DNA of 64,000 bases from Bacteroidia bacterium (GTDB taxonomy: Bacteria; Bacteroidota; Bacteroidia; J057): positions 5,208,001 through 5,272,000 of the forward strand of contig JAWPMV010000001.1 in assembly GCA_033391075.1 (NCBI GenBank), written 5' to 3'. The translations under genes were made by a program, and so were the position numbers. A model generated the notes under the pieces. That model was given only the letters and a program-made list of their open reading frames with translations. It did not search any database and had not been told where the DNA came from. Below are positions 9,604-17,706 of this stretch, in pieces (within the stretch, counting starts at the first letter, position 1; every line of letters begins with the position of its first letter).

Positions 9604-10335
9604 CTACAATATGCCTCCCTGCTTCTTCAGGCGAGCCAGCAGCTTTTCATCTTCCTTGAGCTTTACCCCTTCCATAATCGCTTTGGAGAAATCTGCTCCT
9701 TTGATACTGACCCCACTTAAGTCACATTTATTCATCCGTGCGTGATAGAACTCACTGCCATCCAGATTGGCCTTGGAGAGATTTGCTTCCTGAAGATCCG
9801 CTTGATGGAACTTGACTCCTCGCAGGTCTGCATTTGACAGATTTGCGTTCTTTAGCTTGGCATGGCTAAAATTGGCATAGAAGAAAGTACCTCCCAAACG
9901 AGATCCGGCCAGATTTGCTCCCTGAAAATCAGCATACTTATAGCTGGATTTGAGAAAGTGAGTCCCTCTCAGGTCAGTATTCGATAAATTTGCGCGGTTG
10001 AGATTTAGGTGAGAAATTTCTCCTTTGGGGAAACGGACATCTTGCAAATTTGTGGCATTGAAATCCACACTATCCAGCTTTGCTCCCCGCAAATCAGCTT
10101 TGTGCAAATGGGCCCTGCGAATGCTGGCAGCTCGCAAATCAGCTCCATTGAGCCGGGCTTTACTTAGATTGGCACCATCCAGGTTTAATCCACGAAGGTC
10201 CATATTTCTCAAATCCATCCCTTCCAGGGATTCTCCCATCCGAAGCTTTTTCTCTACTTCGGATACGGTTATCTGTCCAAAAATTTGGGTAGAAATACAG
10301 GTGATGCAAATAAGGATCAACAGTTGCGCTTTCAT
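9604..10335 (-). CDS. Secreted pentapeptide-repeat protein
   Basis: The 243-residue protein begins with a signal peptide ending near I-F-G-Q (residue 21). From about residue 38 to 225 nearly every fifth residue is L, F or another hydrophobic one in the pattern A(D/N)Lxx, which folds into a right-handed quadrilateral beta-helix. The repeat run is almost unbroken. Most pentapeptide proteins are cytosolic; the signal peptide places this one in the periplasm or at the surface. Its role is unknown; a structural or protein-binding part is the safest guess. It converges with the histidine kinase gene with 17 bases between the stops and no clear terminator. Confidence 0.85.
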   Translation of the reverse strand: MKAQLLILICITCISTQIFGQITVSEVEKKLRMGESLEGMDLRNMDLRGLNLDGANLSKARLNGADLRAASIRRAHLHKADLRGAKLDSVDFNATNLQDVRFPKGEISHLNLNRANLSNTDLRGTHFLKSSYKYADFQGANLAGSRLGGTFFYANFSHAKLKNANLSNADLRGVKFHQADLQEANLSKANLDGSEFYHARMNKCDLSGVSIKGADFSKAIMEGVKLKEDEKLLARLKKQGGIL

Positions 10336-10553
10336 AATTTCCTTGAAATTACTTAGGTAAAAAGATGAGCCTAAGGAAACCCTCAGGTATCACACTATAT
10401 AAATAGGAAGAGAAGATCCGGGCTCGATGACTTATAAAGATCGAATGCAGGTCATCTTTTTAAATACGCCGAAATAATAGCGAATATTATCTTAATAATA
10501 GTTAATATATTTCGATTTTACCAAATAAAAAGAACAAGTCGATTATCGGAACA

Positions 10554-11039
10554 TCAATCCAATTCCAGAACTTCCAGAATTTCAATCTCCTCTTTGTTTT
10601 CCCTCTTGTTTATAAACAAATGAGGGTATTCTTCCTCCAATAGCCGGTCGATACTACGGATCTTTCCTTCATTCAACTTGTTTTCTTTCTGGATTACTTC
10701 TTCGTACAGCTCAGCTAATGTATTTTTTCTCATTAGGAGCCATTTACCTTCTATTCCCCTTATACGAAACACCTGATTTATTGCAGGTTTTTCTGTAAAA
10801 GACACATCCAGAAAGCCTTCGGTAAAGAACGCATTGGGTGAGATTAGCCTATAAGTAGCCCTTGGAGAATGCTTAGCCTCAAAAGGAATACATCGGGAAA
10901 TTCTCAATATTTTGCGCAGGAGCGAGAAAAAAAGGCTTACCGGAATAAACCCATTACTATTAATGACTTCTGCAACAAGAACTTTTTTTGACTTCAATTT
11001 TGAACTATTAATACGTACCAAATGAAACTGCTGTTGCAA
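10554..11039 (-). CDS. Hypothetical protein, 161 residues
   Basis: I do not recognise this protein. It is basic in its first third, then has a mixed alpha/beta-looking centre (R-I-R-G-I-E-G-K-W-L-L-M) and an acidic, probably helical C-terminus ending E-I-L-E-V-L-E-L-D. There is no signal peptide and no membrane helix. It sits in an AT-rich island with about 200 bases of AT-rich, repeat-like DNA on its 3' side, and it is not in an obvious operon. It could be an ORFan or a recent arrival. The frame is uninterrupted and the composition is protein-like, so I keep it at moderate confidence. Confidence 0.5.
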   Translation of the reverse strand: MQQQFHLVRINSSKLKSKKVLVAEVINSNGFIPVSLFFSLLRKILRISRCIPFEAKHSPRATYRLISPNAFFTEGFLDVSFTEKPAINQVFRIRGIEGKWLLMRKNTLAELYEEVIQKENKLNEGKIRSIDRLLEEEYPHLFINKRENKEEIEILEVLELD

Positions 11040-11184
11040 TTCCCCTTTAAAAGTTCAACCATTCTGATACTTAGACGCCGGGAAAAACAAAATCCTTCCT
11101 GCTTGCGCAAAAGACCAAATAGTATCCCATAAAACTTCTCTGGTTTGTATTACATTCCTTGAATCAAGTACAAATATAGGAATT

Positions 11185-11202
11185 ATTGAACACTCATTCA
11201 AT
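11185..11202. promoter_or_regulatory. Inverted repeat, possible TetR-type operator
   Basis: ATTGAA, a six-base spacer and TTCAAT form a perfect inverted repeat 11 bases after the acyl-CoA oxidase-like gene's stop and 146 bases before the start of the 161-residue gene. The TGAA...TTCA layout recalls operators of TetR-type fatty-acid regulators, but no regulator gene is next to it and no U-run supports a terminator. Function is a guess. Confidence 0.3.
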
Positions 11203-11213
11203 TTCTGTTTTTA

Positions 11214-13562
11214 CTATTTATAGGTTCCCCCATAATTAATTGCGATAGGAGCAGCCAGCATCTCATCAGGTATTCCGAAAGCATCCACCAAGGCAACCGC
11301 ATGTTTCCGTAAACGGAGACAAAGCCGCTCTACCTGATAGCGAATGGCATTTGCTTTTGCATCGGACAGGTAATCATGGGTCATGTAAAACAGGATGTTC
11401 TTTTCCAGGATATTCAGTGCATACAAAGCACAAAGTTTTTTCAATACCTTTTTACCTGCTGCTTCCGGATAATTTTTCACTTCTTCGATAAAGTACTCAA
11501 GCACCACCCTGTCTATATAAGCTTCCGCCATTGTAACCAAATGGGTTTGTACTTCAATAAAGGCATCATAGGAATTCATGCCCTGATCCAATCGATGCTT
11601 GAGCCTGCGCGCAGCAGACATCACCAGACTACTCTCACGGTCTTTAAACATATCCAGGTGCCATTCTGAATCTCTCAGATGTTTTTTGCCTGTTTTTCGA
11701 ACAGCGATCGGATTTTTGTCAGCCAAAGCGTCGAAGGCTTTACCCGCAAAGAAGTTGACCATATTGAAGAGATTCATCGAGTTGAACTCATTCTTGAAAT
11801 CCGAAAGACGTGATTTGGCCACCAATTGCATGAGTACGGTATTGTCTCCTTCAAAGGTGGTGAAGATATCCGTATCTGCTTTCATATCGGCAAATCTATT
11901 GGCCCAGAGGTATCCTGCACCTCCACAAGCCTCTCTGCACTCTTGCAGGGTAGCTGTGGTATTCCAGGTACTGAGTGCTTTTAGTCCTGCCGCCAGTGCC
12001 TCTATTTCTCTTCCTTCCTCTTCTGAGGCATTCACATATCGATGCGCCATTCCCTGATGCGCAAAGTGATAGGCAAAAGCATTTGCAAGGAGAGGCATCA
12101 GTCGCCTTTGATGCGTTCTATAGTTTAGAATTGGAATCTCTGCCTGACCAGCGGGACCAAACTGCTTACGAACAGCCGCAAACTTGATCGCGATTGCCAG
12201 TCCAGACTTTGCAGCACTCAAACCCGCCATGGGTACACTGATCCTACCCCCTACAAGGGTTCCCAGCATCGTGAAGAAGCGCTTGGCTTCATTGGTAATA
12301 GGACTCTGATAAGTTCCATCTGCATCAACTTCTCCAAATCGATTGAGCAAATTTTCCCGGGGGACTCTCACCTGATCAAACCAAAGGCGGCCATTATCTA
12401 CTCCATTCAATCCCAGCTTTCGTCCACTATCCATAATCCTAACCCCAGACATAGGATTTCCCTGATCATCACGGATAGGCACAAGGATCGCATGCACTCC
12501 ATAATTTTCTCCTTCCGTGATCAATTGGGCAAAAACGGTAGCCATTTTTCCATGTACCGCAGCATTTCCTATATATTCTTTGTGGGCATAGTGATGAGGA
12601 GTATGTATGATAAATTCTTCGGTTGAAGGATCATAAGTTGCGGTTGTCTCAATATCCCGAACATTGGAACCATGTCCTCCTTCCGTCATAGCAAAACAGC
12701 CTGCCAGTTCCAGAGAACCTGTATCTTTTAGGTATTCTCTATGATGCTTCTCGGTACCGAGCCCCATAATACTTCCCCCAAATAAGCCAAACTGCACCCC
12801 AAATTTGATGGCCAGACTAATGTCATGGTGTCCCATCATCTCAAATACGGTTACGTAAGAACGCATATCGTTTTTACCTCCTGCAAAATCCGGATAGGCC
12901 AAAGCACCATAGCCCCTTTCCGCCAATAATTTCATCCACTCAAATACCGTCTCTCTATATTCAGATTTATCTTCACTTATCCTGTCGTAGGAAAATATAG
13001 GATCAGAAAATAGCGTTCTCAGCTTCTCTTTCAGTTCGCCCTGATCACCATCCAGGTAAGCTTTCATTTCCGCCAGATCGAATGCAGTAATATTTTCTTC
13101 TTCTTCTGAAACCTTCTCTGGACGGGGAGCAGCTAATATTTCATTGACCGATTCAGCGCTGATAAGTCCGAGCATTTCTGCTGCATTGTGTAAAGCACGT
13201 TCTGCAGATTCTGGCTTGAAGTTCTCGGCACCTTCCTGCCCTCCCAATTTTGAAAGCTCTTTTCCCAGACTAGCCAAATCCTTCAAAGAAGCGGCGGGCA
13301 ATTGTGCCGCATTGTTTCGGATCAGACTGGCCCATCTTTTCACCTGCTTGGGAGTCGGAGGTTTGGCTGGATCTAAACGAGAGCAAAGAAAAACCTTGTC
13401 ATCTTTCTCTAACCAATCCTGATCCTGGATGAATTCTTCAATCAAATTGATCTCCGTAGGAGTCAAAATATCATCGGACCAGGCGATGTATAACAAAGGA
13501 AGGAGAGATAATGCTCCGGGACTTAGCTGAGATGCGTCTTGGGTTAAATCGGTACTTATCAT
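11214..13562 (-). CDS. Acyl-CoA oxidase/dehydrogenase-like flavoprotein with N-terminal TerB-like domain
   Basis: The protein has 782 residues, far longer than the usual acyl-CoA dehydrogenase (about 380). The first 75 residues, with W-S-D-D-I-L-T-P-T-E-I-N-L-I-E-E, look like a TerB-type helical domain; a linker follows to about 165. The flavin enzyme core then shows F-A-M-T-E-G-G-H-G-S-N-V near 290, typical of acyl-CoA oxidases, and F-E-G-D-N-T-V-L at about 570, where E571 is the likely catalytic base. The C-terminal helical domain reaches about residue 780. The reaction would be alpha,beta-dehydrogenation of a fatty acyl-CoA, giving electrons to oxygen or to an electron-transfer protein. 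It stands as a single gene. The fused N-terminal domain is the odd feature. Confidence 0.85.
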   Translation of the reverse strand: MISTDLTQDASQLSPGALSLLPLLYIAWSDDILTPTEINLIEEFIQDQDWLEKDDKVFLCSRLDPAKPPTPKQVKRWASLIRNNAAQLPAASLKDLASLGKELSKLGGQEGAENFKPESAERALHNAAEMLGLISAESVNEILAAPRPEKVSEEEENITAFDLAEMKAYLDGDQGELKEKLRTLFSDPIFSYDRISEDKSEYRETVFEWMKLLAERGYGALAYPDFAGGKNDMRSYVTVFEMMGHHDISLAIKFGVQFGLFGGSIMGLGTEKHHREYLKDTGSLELAGCFAMTEGGHGSNVRDIETTATYDPSTEEFIIHTPHHYAHKEYIGNAAVHGKMATVFAQLITEGENYGVHAILVPIRDDQGNPMSGVRIMDSGRKLGLNGVDNGRLWFDQVRVPRENLLNRFGEVDADGTYQSPITNEAKRFFTMLGTLVGGRISVPMAGLSAAKSGLAIAIKFAAVRKQFGPAGQAEIPILNYRTHQRRLMPLLANAFAYHFAHQGMAHRYVNASEEEGREIEALAAGLKALSTWNTTATLQECREACGGAGYLWANRFADMKADTDIFTTFEGDNTVLMQLVAKSRLSDFKNEFNSMNLFNMVNFFAGKAFDALADKNPIAVRKTGKKHLRDSEWHLDMFKDRESSLVMSAARRLKHRLDQGMNSYDAFIEVQTHLVTMAEAYIDRVVLEYFIEEVKNYPEAAGKKVLKKLCALYALNILEKNILFYMTHDYLSDAKANAIRYQVERLCLRLRKHAVALVDAFGIPDEMLAAPIAINYGGTYK

Positions 13563-13753
13563 AATCGAGTATTGTGGCCTTTAATTAAACATACAAAATA
13601 CTGAGGAACAGTGTTTCAGGAAAATCCAATATTCCGCAATTTGTCATAGCAAAGACTCTCTTTTTGTTATTAAGACTACATTTTTTGAATTTGGTCAGGC
13701 TCTTTCAGGGTCTAGCTGAATTTTCCTAACTTGCTGCTGATAAAGAGACACCT

Positions 13754-14743
13754 ATGAAACGGGCTTTGGTACTGAGTGGCGGAGGGGCAAATGGAGCCTT
13801 CCAATTTGGAGCACTCAAATACATTCACGAGGAACTACAAATTAAGAACCCCGATTTCAATTTTGATATCATCGCGGGGGTCTCAGTAGGTGCGCTCAAT
13901 GGCACCATGATCGCCATGGACAAATACTGGCAACTCTCCAAAATCTGGAATTCCCCCAATCTTCAAAAACTCATTTTCCAGGGCAGTCTGGAGATGTTTT
14001 CCATATTGAGGAGTCTGGTTTCCCGGGATAAAGCCATTCTAAATAATGAGCCCCTCTTTAGACTACTCCAACGATATGTACGTCTCGAGGACCTAAGTAC
14101 AAGTCCCTGTGATTTGCGGATTGGATCGGTTTCCCTCAGAGATGGAACCTTTCGGACTTTGCGACCCAAAGATTTCGAGACAGATATCGAATTTCAAAAA
14201 GCCATCCTCGCTTCTACTTCCATTCCGCTTTTGTGGGCTCCTCAGGAACAAATAGAAACCAAAGCCGGCATCTTATATGATATGGTAGATGGCAGCATAC
14301 GTGATACCAGCCCCCTGGGTCAGGTGGTCCATGATCAACCGGATGAGGTGGTGATTATCAATTGCACCTCTCGAAAGTTGCCTCTGGAAAAAGACCTGGA
14401 ATCAGGAAGAAATATTTTCACCATTGCCAGAAGGGCATTGGTAGACATCGCGATCGATGAAATATTTGTGAATGATCTCCGCGAATACCTGACCATCAAT
14501 GACCTCGTAAAGCAAGCCAAAGAACAGGCCCCGGATATCAAACTTTATCGCACAAGTGTGGTAAGTGGTAAAAAAGTCGAATTGCATGCGTTCAATACGA
14601 TTCTAATCGAACCTCAAGTCTATATGGGAAGCATTTTGGATTTCCATCCGGAAAAGGTTCAATGGAGAATAGAACAAGGTTATCAAACCGCGAAAGCTGC
14701 TATAGAAACTTATATGCAGGAAGCAGATAAAAATCCCTCCTGA
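13754..14743 (+). CDS. Patatin-like phospholipase (RssA-type)
   Basis: The 329-residue protein starts with the oxyanion-hole loop S-G-G-G-A-N-G-A-F (residues 8-16). The nucleophile elbow G-V-S-V-G puts the catalytic serine at S44, and D179 in M-V-D-G completes the Ser-Asp dyad. All parts of the patatin acyl-hydrolase fold are present. No signal peptide is seen, so it is probably cytosolic and acts on phospholipids or other lipid esters. It precedes pdhB on the same strand, but the 53-base gap carries a promoter-like box, so co-transcription is uncertain. Confidence 0.9.
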   Translation: MKRALVLSGGGANGAFQFGALKYIHEELQIKNPDFNFDIIAGVSVGALNGTMIAMDKYWQLSKIWNSPNLQKLIFQGSLEMFSILRSLVSRDKAILNNEPLFRLLQRYVRLEDLSTSPCDLRIGSVSLRDGTFRTLRPKDFETDIEFQKAILASTSIPLLWAPQEQIETKAGILYDMVDGSIRDTSPLGQVVHDQPDEVVIINCTSRKLPLEKDLESGRNIFTIARRALVDIAIDEIFVNDLREYLTINDLVKQAKEQAPDIKLYRTSVVSGKKVELHAFNTILIEPQVYMGSILDFHPEKVQWRIEQGYQTAKAAIETYMQEADKNPS

Positions 14744-14760
14744 TTTAAAAAAAAATTATC

Positions 14761-14768
14761 TATCTTCG
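14761..14768 (+). promoter_or_regulatory. -7 box of the Bacteroidota type for pdhB
   Basis: TATCTTCG matches the TAnnTTTG consensus at seven of eight positions and lies 28 bases before the pdhB start, just after a poly-A stretch. No clear -33 TTTG is seen. Confidence 0.45.
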
Positions 14769-14796
14769 AAGCCTAATTTACAAGCCTTAAAGCATT

Positions 14797-15780
14797 ATGA
14801 GAGAAATTCAATTCAGAGAAGCTGTGAGGGAGGCAATGCAGGAAGAAATGCGTTTGGATGATAGCGTATTCCTGATGGGAGAAGAGGTTGCTCAATACAA
14901 CGGAGCTTACAAAGTAAGCCAGGGGATGTTGGATGAGTTTGGAGAAAAAAGGGTAATAGATACCCCGATATCAGAAAATGGATTTGCAGGAATTGGAGTA
15001 GGAGCCGCAATGATGGGTCTCCGTCCGATCATCGAGTTCATGACATTTAACTTTTCATTGGTTGCCATCGATCAGGTAATCAATAATGCCGCAAAAATGT
15101 ACCAGATGAGTGGTGGGCAATATTCTGTACCGATTGTGTTCAGAGGTCCCAGCCAGTCTGCAGGACAATTGGCAGCAACTCACTCTCAAAGCTTTGAGAA
15201 CTGGTTTGCAAATACTCCCGGATTGAAAGTTGTTTCTCCCAGCACACCTGCTGACGGAAAAGGACTGCTCAAATCCGCGATACGCGACCCAAATCCTGTA
15301 TTGGTGATGGAGTCTGAGGTTATGTATGGAAATAAAGGACCTGTACCAGAAGGTCCGGAGTTCCTCATTCCTCTTGACAAAGCGGATATAAAAAGAGCCG
15401 GTACGGATGTTACCATCGTTTCTTTTGGAAAAATGGTGCATGTATGTCTGGATGCTTGTAATGAATTGGCCAAAGATGGGATCAATGCAGAAATGATAGA
15501 TCTTAGGGCTTTGCGTCCAATCGATTATACGACAGTTATAGAATCTGTAAAGAAAACCAACCGTTGTGTCTTCGTTGAAGAGTCCTGGCCGCTGACTGGA
15601 ATGGCAACTGAAATTGCTTATGTCCTTCAGAAAAGAGCCTTCGATTACCTCGATGCTCCAGTCGTCAGAGTTACTGCAAGAGACACTCCTTTGCCTTACT
15701 CTTCAGTACTTGTAGATACCTGGTTACCCAATCCAAAACGAGTGATTGACGCAGTAAAGCAGGTACTTTACCAAAACTAA
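14797..15780 (+). CDS. pdhB: Pyruvate dehydrogenase E1 component, beta subunit
   Basis: The 327-residue protein is full length for PdhB. It begins R-E-I-Q-F-R-E-A-V-R-E-A-M and contains the conserved D-E-F-G-E-K-R-V-I-D-T-P-I-S-E-N-G-F-A stretch of thiamine-diphosphate E1 beta chains, a G-G-Q-Y-S-V-P-I-V-F-R-G-P motif and the C-terminal transketolase-type domain with V-F-V-E-E-S-W. It forms the alpha2-beta2 E1 of the pyruvate dehydrogenase complex, which decarboxylates pyruvate and feeds acetyl-CoA to the TCA cycle. pdhA and the E2/E3 genes are not in this window, a split common in this phylum. A strong terminator follows at once. Confidence 0.93.
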   Translation: MREIQFREAVREAMQEEMRLDDSVFLMGEEVAQYNGAYKVSQGMLDEFGEKRVIDTPISENGFAGIGVGAAMMGLRPIIEFMTFNFSLVAIDQVINNAAKMYQMSGGQYSVPIVFRGPSQSAGQLAATHSQSFENWFANTPGLKVVSPSTPADGKGLLKSAIRDPNPVLVMESEVMYGNKGPVPEGPEFLIPLDKADIKRAGTDVTIVSFGKMVHVCLDACNELAKDGINAEMIDLRALRPIDYTTVIESVKKTNRCVFVEESWPLTGMATEIAYVLQKRAFDYLDAPVVRVTARDTPLPYSSVLVDTWLPNPKRVIDAVKQVLYQN

Positions 15781-15800
15781 TTCCAAAAAAAATATACTAA

Positions 15801-15833
15801 AAAGGCCTATTCTTAACAGTATAGGCCTTTTTT
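15801..15833 (+). terminator. Rho-independent terminator of pdhB
   Basis: A perfect 10-bp stem AAAGGCCTAT/ATAGGCCTTT (15801-15810 and 15821-15830) with a 10-base loop ends in a run of T. It starts 20 bases after the pdhB stop. Confidence 0.88.
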
Positions 15834-15930
15834 GCATTTAATTATGCAAATTAGCCTTCCTAATTATTACGATTTTTAAACTATAAGAAACCCGAAACTT
15901 TTTGCTAATTGCCCGTGTACTACAAATACA

Positions 15931-16557
15931 ATGTTAACAATTAGCACTCATCAAGTCCTCAGCATAGGAACTATTGTGAACGCACCTTCTAGAAAAGATT
16001 ACCGAAAGCTATCAGACGAAGAGCTGATAAGCCTCATCATGGATGAAGGCAAGACGGAGCTCTTCAACCATCTTTATGACAGGTACGCTGACAAAGTCTA
16101 TCGCAAATGTATCTCTTTCGTAAAAGACAAGGATATAGCGAAAGACATGGTTCAGGACGTCTTGCTCAAAGTTTTTACTCAACTGAATAAATTCAAAGGC
16201 AAGAGTCGATTCTCTACCTGGCTTTACGCAATTACCTACAACTACTGCGTAGAGTATTACAGAAAGAACAACCGCTACACGAATGTAGATATAGACGATG
16301 GTCCGGATCTACCCAGTCAAAACGACGACAATGAATCCGAGCTACTCAGCGAAAGAGTCGATCGCTTAAAGAGAGCGATGGAAAGAATTGCACCCGAGGA
16401 TAAGGTCATCCTCCTGATGAAATACCAGGATGAGGGTTCTATCAAAGAATTAATGGAACATCTCGACATTTCAGAAAGCGCAGTGAAGATGAGATTAGCC
16501 AGAGCAAGGAAGCGTGTTCGTCAGATCATCGTGGATGGTGAAAAACATAAGAATTAA
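15931..16557 (+). CDS. ECF-type RNA polymerase sigma-70 factor
   Basis: The 208-residue protein has the two helical domains of an extracytoplasmic-function sigma factor. Region 2 spans about 45-115 with Y-D-R-Y-A-D-K-V-Y and W-L-Y-A-I-T-Y-N-Y, and region 4 spans about 145-200 with a helix-turn-helix ending A-V-K-M-R-L-A-R-A-R-K-R-V. The first 22 residues are extra; a later start, for example the GTG coding V22, is possible. Its stop overlaps the start of the next gene by one base, so the two are translationally coupled. The next gene is too small to be a normal anti-sigma factor. A mechanosensitive-channel-like gene follows, so the regulon may include membrane or osmotic stress; this is inference. 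Confidence 0.9.
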   Translation: MLTISTHQVLSIGTIVNAPSRKDYRKLSDEELISLIMDEGKTELFNHLYDRYADKVYRKCISFVKDKDIAKDMVQDVLLKVFTQLNKFKGKSRFSTWLYAITYNYCVEYYRKNNRYTNVDIDDGPDLPSQNDDNESELLSERVDRLKRAMERIAPEDKVILLMKYQDEGSIKELMEHLDISESAVKMRLARARKRVRQIIVDGEKHKN

Positions 16558-16745
16558 TGGAAGAAAATAATGCTTTTAAAAAGATCGAGTCTAACGATAA
16601 ATTGCCCGATCATATAAAAAGAGAAACCCTGGGTTCTTTATTCTCCATGAAAATGCTCGCCGATTTTGTAGATCTTTTTATCGTCAAGGCAGGAAATGTC
16701 TTGGGAAGTTCTATAGACGGTGGTGAGCGGGTCGAAAAAAAATAA
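16557..16745 (+). CDS. Small protein coupled to the sigma factor, 62 residues
   Basis: TAATG joins the sigma-factor stop to this start. The protein is hydrophilic at the N-terminus (E-E-N-N-A-F-K-K-I-E), has an L-P-D-H-I-K-R-E-T-L motif and a short hydrophobic segment M-K-M-L-A-D-F-V-D-L-F-I-V, and ends with G-G-E-R-V-E-K-K. It is not long enough for a zinc-binding anti-sigma domain and has no cysteine. Coupling to the sigma factor and position before a membrane protein suggest a role in the same response; whether it binds the sigma factor is open. I do not recognise the family. Confidence 0.65.
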   Translation: MEENNAFKKIESNDKLPDHIKRETLGSLFSMKMLADFVDLFIVKAGNVLGSSIDGGERVEKK

Positions 16746-16758
16746 CGGTAGAAAGCCC

Positions 16759-17577
16759 ATGAATTTACTTGAATCACTAACGAACTCCTTTAACACTGTC
16801 TTTGAACAACTTAGCGCTGGTTTATTTAGATTAATCCCTGCTACCCTTATCCTTCTACTTGGCTGGCTGATCTCCAAAATCGCTGCTTCGGTAACTTCCA
16901 GAGTACTCACTCGACTGGGACTGGAAAAATTAGGGGACAAACTAAATGCTACTGCAGCATTTAAGGACTCTGGCATAAAATTAAAGCCGGTAGTGATCAT
17001 CAAGAAATTTGTCTACTGGACCCTCATGCTGATCTTTGTGCTCAGTGCAACTGAATTTTTGGGTCTGGAGATTCTTACCCAGCAAATCGCCAAACTGATC
17101 GCCTTCATTCCCGATCTCCTTACTGCATTTATCATATTAGCCGTTGGTTTCTATCTGGCTGGCGCAGTCCGCGAGTTGGTAGCCAATGCCTGCAAATCCT
17201 TCGGAATATCTGCCTGGAAATTTATCAGTGGCATTGTCTTCTTCCTCCTGATGATGGTGGTCGTAGTAACGGCCTTTGGACAAATCGGCATTGATGTCGC
17301 GGTCCTAACAACAAACGAATACATCATTTTGGGTGGCTTGCTACTCGGCTTTGCCATCGCCTACGGACATGCTGCTCGTCCTGTTCTCGCCAATATCCTC
17401 AGCAGTTTTTATGCGCCTAACAATTTCAAAATAGGGCAGAATATCGAACTGGATAATATAAAAGGAAGCATCTCCCGCATGGATAATATCTCCATCACCA
17501 TCGATACCGGAGATAAAGAAGTCATATTTCCTTTGAGCAGATTGATGGAAGGGAAGGTTACGATCTATAAGCAATAA
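16759..17577 (+). CDS. Mechanosensitive-channel-like membrane protein
   Basis: I choose the ATG at 16759 (272 residues) over the one at 16720, because the longer form overlaps the upstream gene by 26 bases and adds a polar leader without homology. There are about five hydrophobic helices (around 20-40, 75-95, 100-130, 150-170 and 190-210), arranged like the conserved TM-helix repeats found in small MscS-related proteins. A short soluble part follows, with D-N-I-K-G-S-I-S-R-M-D-N-I-S-I-T-I resembling the beta domain of MscS. It would open under membrane tension. It is third in the sigma-factor operon. The small size makes the gating function uncertain. Confidence 0.75.
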   Translation: MNLLESLTNSFNTVFEQLSAGLFRLIPATLILLLGWLISKIAASVTSRVLTRLGLEKLGDKLNATAAFKDSGIKLKPVVIIKKFVYWTLMLIFVLSATEFLGLEILTQQIAKLIAFIPDLLTAFIILAVGFYLAGAVRELVANACKSFGISAWKFISGIVFFLLMMVVVVTAFGQIGIDVAVLTTNEYIILGGLLLGFAIAYGHAARPVLANILSSFYAPNNFKIGQNIELDNIKGSISRMDNISITIDTGDKEVIFPLSRLMEGKVTIYKQ

Positions 17578-17582
17578 AAGAA

Positions 17583-17681
17583 GTCCTTGCGCAGAAATAG
17601 AAGCAATCCCCTTGATTCAAATGAGAGTCAAGGGGATTGCTTATTCGGAGATACCGACCCGCAAGGACAAGCTTCGCTTGT
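17583..17681. repeat. Nested inverted repeats between convergent genes
   Basis: A 13-bp perfect stem (17603-17615 with 17628-17640, 12-base loop) sits inside a 9-bp outer stem GTCCTTGCG/CGCAAGGAC (17583-17591 with 17660-17668). A further hairpin ACAAGC-TTC-GCTTGT (17667-17681) follows and shares two bases with the outer arm. It begins 6 bases after the channel gene stop and ends 26 bases before the lolD stop. It may work as a two-way terminator, although the usual T-run is missing; a structured RNA is possible. Confidence 0.6.
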
Positions 17682-17706
17682 ATGAGAAATTTATCCTTTT
17701 AATACC

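Noticed and set aside
10413-10455. Possible plus-strand terminator (GATGAC...GTCATC then T-run)
   Set aside because: The loop is 19 bases long, the stem only six, and no plus-strand gene ends here.
16720-16758. Longer start for the channel-like protein
   Set aside because: It overlaps the upstream gene by 26 bases and adds a polar leader; the ATG at 16759 gives a normal start with a 13-base gap.
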